Assembly: GCA_026710565.1 (NCBI GenBank)
Contig: JAPOQV010000524.1
Span: 1 to 7,995 of the forward strand
Source of the DNA: Spirochaetaceae bacterium
GTDB taxonomy: Bacteria > Spirochaetota > Spirochaetia > SZUA-6 > Bin103
Length of the DNA: 7,995 nt
Direction: 5' to 3'
Made by a program: the position numbers and the translations under genes. Under the pieces are notes generated by a model. The model was not told the DNA's origin. It made no database searches and saw only the letters and a list, made by a program, of their open reading frames with translations. Below are positions 5,622-7,995 of this stretch, piece by piece (positions within the stretch are counted from its first letter, which is position 1; each line of letters opens with the position of its first letter).

Positions 5622-6569
5622 CTACGCGGAACTGCCGATGACCTCGGCGCTGCCGGTCACCTGACCATGGATGTCGGTGCCGACCACCTCGCTCCAACGG
5701 TCCAGCACGCGCCGCCACACCGGCCCGGGCCTGCCGTCGCCGATTGGCACGCCGTTGAAGCGCACCACCGGCGCCAGGCAATACGGGGTGGTGGGCACCC
5801 ATGCCTCCTCCGCGTTGATCGCGTCGTAGGTCTGCAGGTCGTCCTCCATGAAGCCGATGCCGAGATCGGCCAGCAGCTCGGTGAGCACGGTCAGGCTGAT
5901 GCCCCACAGGATGTTGCGCCGCCGCGGAGACACCACCTGGCCGTCCCGGTAGATGACGAAGTTGGAGCCGCCGGTCTCCGTGAGATTGCCGTGGATGTCC
6001 AGGTAGACGGCCATCGCGTCGGGATCGATCTGGTGCGCCTGGTGATCGCCGATCCACATGTGCAGCCGGTTGCGGTTCTTGATCTTCGACGACAGGCACT
6101 CGGGGGGCCAGTGCCGGTTCGACGGCGTCACGCAGTGCACCCCGCGGGTGAACAGCGGCTTCCAGAGGTGGAACGGTATCGGGAAGGTGTGCTGCACGTA
6201 GGTGGGAGTTCTGCGCTTTGGCAGCGCCGCGGCGCCGGCGTACACCGGGTTCTGCCCCGCCGTGACGTAATAGATCACCCCGAGCTCGGCGCCGCCCGCG
6301 ACCTGCCGGTTGTGGGCGATCAGCCGGCGCGTGACCTCCATCGACTCCTCGGCGTCGATCGGCGGATCGATGTGCGCATACCGGCACGACCGGTACAGGC
6401 GGTTCACGTGGTCGGACAGCCGGTAGGGCTCGCCTCCGAAGGTGCGCAGGAAGTCGGTGACCGCCGCTCCCAGCACGATGCCCAGGTCGTAGACCGGCAG
6501 CTTGCACTCCTCGGCCGGAATGAACTCGCCGTTCAGGTAGGCGAGCGGTCCCGCGTGCGCCACGGTCAC
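5622..6569 (-). CDS. Class IV PLP aminotransferase (D-amino-acid / branched-chain aminotransferase-like)
   Basis: 315 aa, slightly longer than most members. The N-terminal domain opens with YLNGEFIPAEECKLPVYDLGIVLG (11-34), followed by FGGEPYRLSDHVNRLYRS (44-61), the standard fold-type IV start. The Schiff-base lysine is probably K164 in SKIKNRNRL; its spacing to the following Asn matches the D-amino-acid aminotransferase motif better than that of IlvE. E198 in LTETGGSNF (196-204) is the expected Glu near the PLP ring nitrogen, and G201-S202-N203 belong to the phosphate-side loop region. The enzyme should transfer an amino group between an amino acid and a 2-oxo acid in the cytoplasm; whether L-branched-chain, D-amino acid, or (R)-amine cannot be settled by eye. 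The GTG start at 6569 has no clear ribosome binding site; GTG 6563 is an alternative. It is first of a probable two-gene operon with the glycosyl hydrolase. Confidence 0.9.
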   Translation of the reverse strand: MTVAHAGPLAYLNGEFIPAEECKLPVYDLGIVLGAAVTDFLRTFGGEPYRLSDHVNRLYRSCRYAHIDPPIDAEESMEVTRRLIAHNRQVAGGAELGVIYYVTAGQNPVYAGAAALPKRRTPTYVQHTFPIPFHLWKPLFTRGVHCVTPSNRHWPPECLSSKIKNRNRLHMWIGDHQAHQIDPDAMAVYLDIHGNLTETGGSNFVIYRDGQVVSPRRRNILWGISLTVLTELLADLGIGFMEDDLQTYDAINAEEAWVPTTPYCLAPVVRFNGVPIGDGRPGPVWRRVLDRWSEVVGTDIHGQVTGSAEVIGSSA

Positions 6570-6587
6570 GTTCGAAGCCCGGAGGCG

Positions 6588-6617
6588 ATGCTGGGGTCGG
6601 CTATGCTGGAGTCGGGA
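6588..6617. repeat. Two-unit 15-bp tandem repeat in the divergent intergenic region
   Basis: ATGCTGGGGTCGGCT (6588-6602) is followed directly by ATGCTGGAGTCGGGA (6603-6617); the first 13 positions differ at one base. It sits in the 97-bp gap (6570-6666) between the aminotransferase and transporter genes, where both promoters should lie. I see no convincing -35/-10 pair in that gap, so the repeat is the only structured element; it could be an activator or repressor site or chance. Confidence 0.5.
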
Positions 6618-6666
6618 TGTGTCATGCCCCGATCATGCCCGCTTACGCCGCCGTTGAGGAAGGAGC

Positions 6667-7923
6667 ATGAGCGCTTCCGAACCACGGCGTACCGCGCGCG
6701 CGCTGACGTGGGAGTTCCTCTTCCAGAACCTGTTCAGCTACGCGACCGAGGGTGTGGTGTTCACCGGCCTGGCGCTATGGCTCGGGGCCACGACCATCCA
6801 GATCGGGCTGCTGGGCTCGATCGGGGGCTTCGGTTTCACGGCGGTCCTTGCCGCGCCGTGGCTGGTGCGGGCGGCGCGCGGCTCGCGGCGCGTCGTCATG
6901 ATGACCGTGTACGCGATCCGCCTGTGCAGCCGCGTCGGCATCCTGATGTTGCTGTTCACGCGCCCTCCGCACGCCGTCTGGTGGTTGCTGGCCCTGGCCG
7001 GCACCGCCCGCGTGGCCGCCGCGCTGTACGCGCCGCTGAGCCGGGCGTGGATCGCCAGCGCCATCCCGGCCGCCGAGCACAGCCGCTTCCTGAGCACCCG
7101 GCTGTCGGTCGCCATGATCGGCGCGGTGGTGGCGCCGCCGCTCGCCGGCGCGCTGGTGGACGCGCTGCCCGGCACCGCCGGCTTCGCGCTGGCGTTCGGC
7201 ACCGGGCTGCTGTTCGGGACGGTGGCGCTGTGGCTGCTGGCATCGGCGCATGACCCGGCCGCGGAGCGGCCGGTGCGCCAGTCGGTGCGCGGCCAGGTGG
7301 CGCGCTCGCTGCGGTTCGGCCCGTTCCGGCGCATGTACCTGTTCCAGACCGCCACGGCGTTCGCCGACGCGCTCGGCAGCTCGTTCCTTGACATCCTCTA
7401 CCTCAAGTACCTGGGGCTGTCGTTCTTCCTGATCAACGCGTTCCTGGCGGCGTCGAAGGGCGCGAAGGGCCTGTCCGCGTTCGCCAACCGGTGGCTGCAG
7501 AAGCGCCACGAGCCGCTGCCGCTCTTCCAGGTGTCGGTGGTGGCCGGCTCGCTGATTCCCCTGTTGCTGATCGGCGCCACGCCGGGAGCGGCGGCGCCGG
7601 TAGCGGTCGCCCTGATCCTGCAAGAGGCGGCGCGGGGGATCATGAGCCCGGCGGAACAGACGCTGATCATGCGCTGGGGCACGCGGGGCGATCAGACCGG
7701 CGACTTCACGCTGATCTTCTTCAGCCGCGGCCTGGTGAGCGCCTTCACCCCGCTGCTCACCGCCGCGTTGTTGCGCAGCGTGTTCGGGCTCGACGTACAG
7801 GCCGACACGATCGATCCTCGGCCGATCCACCTGCTGATCGGTGCCGGCGTCGCCCTGAAGCTGCTGGCGCTGTTGCTCATGCCCCGGCGGGGAGACGCCG
7901 CCACGCGCGACGAACCGCGATGA
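6667..7923 (+). CDS. Major facilitator superfamily (MFS) transporter
   Basis: 418 aa, the usual MFS length. ATG 6667 is preceded by a purine-rich AGGAAGGAG (6657-6665). A short cytosolic N-terminus is followed by about 12 hydrophobic segments: approximate helices at 21-40, 44-67, 76-97, 103-123, 145-166 and 170-193, a charged cytosolic loop 194-220 (HDPAAERPVRQSVRGQ), then six more ending near residue 408 and a basic tail. The loop between helices 2 and 3 holds ARGSRRVVM (70-78), a degenerate form of the MFS G-x-x-x-D-R-x-G-R-R signature without the Asp. APLSRAWIASAIP (122-134) and RFLSTR (140-145) after helix 4 resemble a conserved patch in several uncharacterised MFS exporters. It probably moves a small solute by ion coupling; substrate and direction are unknown. 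It is transcribed divergently from the aminotransferase. Confidence 0.9.
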   Translation: MSASEPRRTARALTWEFLFQNLFSYATEGVVFTGLALWLGATTIQIGLLGSIGGFGFTAVLAAPWLVRAARGSRRVVMMTVYAIRLCSRVGILMLLFTRPPHAVWWLLALAGTARVAAALYAPLSRAWIASAIPAAEHSRFLSTRLSVAMIGAVVAPPLAGALVDALPGTAGFALAFGTGLLFGTVALWLLASAHDPAAERPVRQSVRGQVARSLRFGPFRRMYLFQTATAFADALGSSFLDILYLKYLGLSFFLINAFLAASKGAKGLSAFANRWLQKRHEPLPLFQVSVVAGSLIPLLLIGATPGAAAPVAVALILQEAARGIMSPAEQTLIMRWGTRGDQTGDFTLIFFSRGLVSAFTPLLTAALLRSVFGLDVQADTIDPRPIHLLIGAGVALKLLALLLMPRRGDAATRDEPR

Positions 7924-7976
7924 GCGCTCCGGCCGGCGGCGTCGCACCGCCCGGATGGGGTACGATCCCGGAGCGC
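7924..7976. repeat. 9-bp inverted repeat downstream of the MFS gene
   Basis: GCGCTCCGG (7924-7932) and its exact inverse CCGGAGCGC (7968-7976) lie 35 nt apart, starting directly after the transporter stop. No T-run follows. It could be a long-loop 3' structure or chance in G+C-rich DNA. The rest of the 72-bp tail shows nothing firm. Confidence 0.35.
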
Positions 7977-7995
7977 GGCACGGCATGCAGCAACC

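Noticed and set aside
5385..7253. Open frame of 622 codons on the plus strand across the aminotransferase and transporter region
   Set aside because: It is antisense to the aminotransferase and out of frame with the transporter, both well supported; the translation is low-complexity.
7961..7995. Possible promoter (TACGAT at 7961-7966) and ATG at 7985 opening another gene
   Set aside because: No -35 match and no clear ribosome binding site; only three codons are visible before the window ends.
1..7995. CRISPR arrays, tRNA or rRNA genes, insertion sequences
   Set aside because: No regularly spaced repeats, no tRNA-like T-arm/anticodon pattern, no rRNA segments and no transposase-like protein were seen on either strand.

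Overview
The window is G+C-rich DNA (by eye about two thirds G+C) with tightly packed bacterial genes, GTG as well as ATG starts, purine-rich ribosome binding sites and several long antisense shadow frames. It looks like a bacterial chromosome, probably from an uncultured lineage. Phytanoyl-CoA-dioxygenase-family expansions, a GHL10 glycosyl hydrolase and a stand-alone archaeal-type ATPase occur together in sponge-associated, planctomycete-like or spirochaete-like genomes, but the sequence alone does not fix the phylum.

Layout. (1) 1-540 (+): C-terminal part of an UlaG-like metallo-beta-lactamase-fold hydrolase, cut by the window edge and apparently frameshifted inside a poly-G tract at 68-97. 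(2) 575-3027 (+): three consecutive, mutually homologous PhyH-family Fe(II)/2-oxoglutarate oxygenase-like genes, spaced 9 bp and -4 bp apart, so very probably one transcript. The position of the iron-binding H-x-D motif reads Q-G-G, H-A-D and H-G-G in gene order. Only the middle protein has a complete facial triad. The third has the H-x-G form known from Fe/2OG halogenases, and the first lacks both proximal ligands. (3) 3028-3187: intergenic region with a perfect 15-bp hairpin after the oxygenase genes, then an AT-rich island with three GTATCAT elements in alternating orientation running into the start codon of the next gene. (4) 3188-4312 (+): archaeal-type P-loop ATPase with a C-terminal winged-helix region. 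(5) 4337-6569 (-): a GHL10 glycosyl hydrolase with a signal peptide, and upstream of it a class IV PLP aminotransferase resembling D-amino-acid/branched-chain aminotransferases; these two probably form an operon that converges on the ATPase gene. (6) 6570-6666: divergent intergenic region with a short tandem repeat. (7) 6667-7923 (+): a 12-helix MFS transporter. (8) 7924-7995: non-coding tail with a 9-bp inverted repeat.

How they may work together: the three PhyH paralogues are the most coherent unit and may form a multi-component oxygenase or halogenase in which one or two members are not ordinary hydroxylases. The glycosyl hydrolase/aminotransferase pair could concern cell-wall glycan and D-amino-acid turnover. 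The ATPase looks like an autoregulated, possibly transferred single gene. These functional links are inference; the motif states and repeats are read directly from the sequence.
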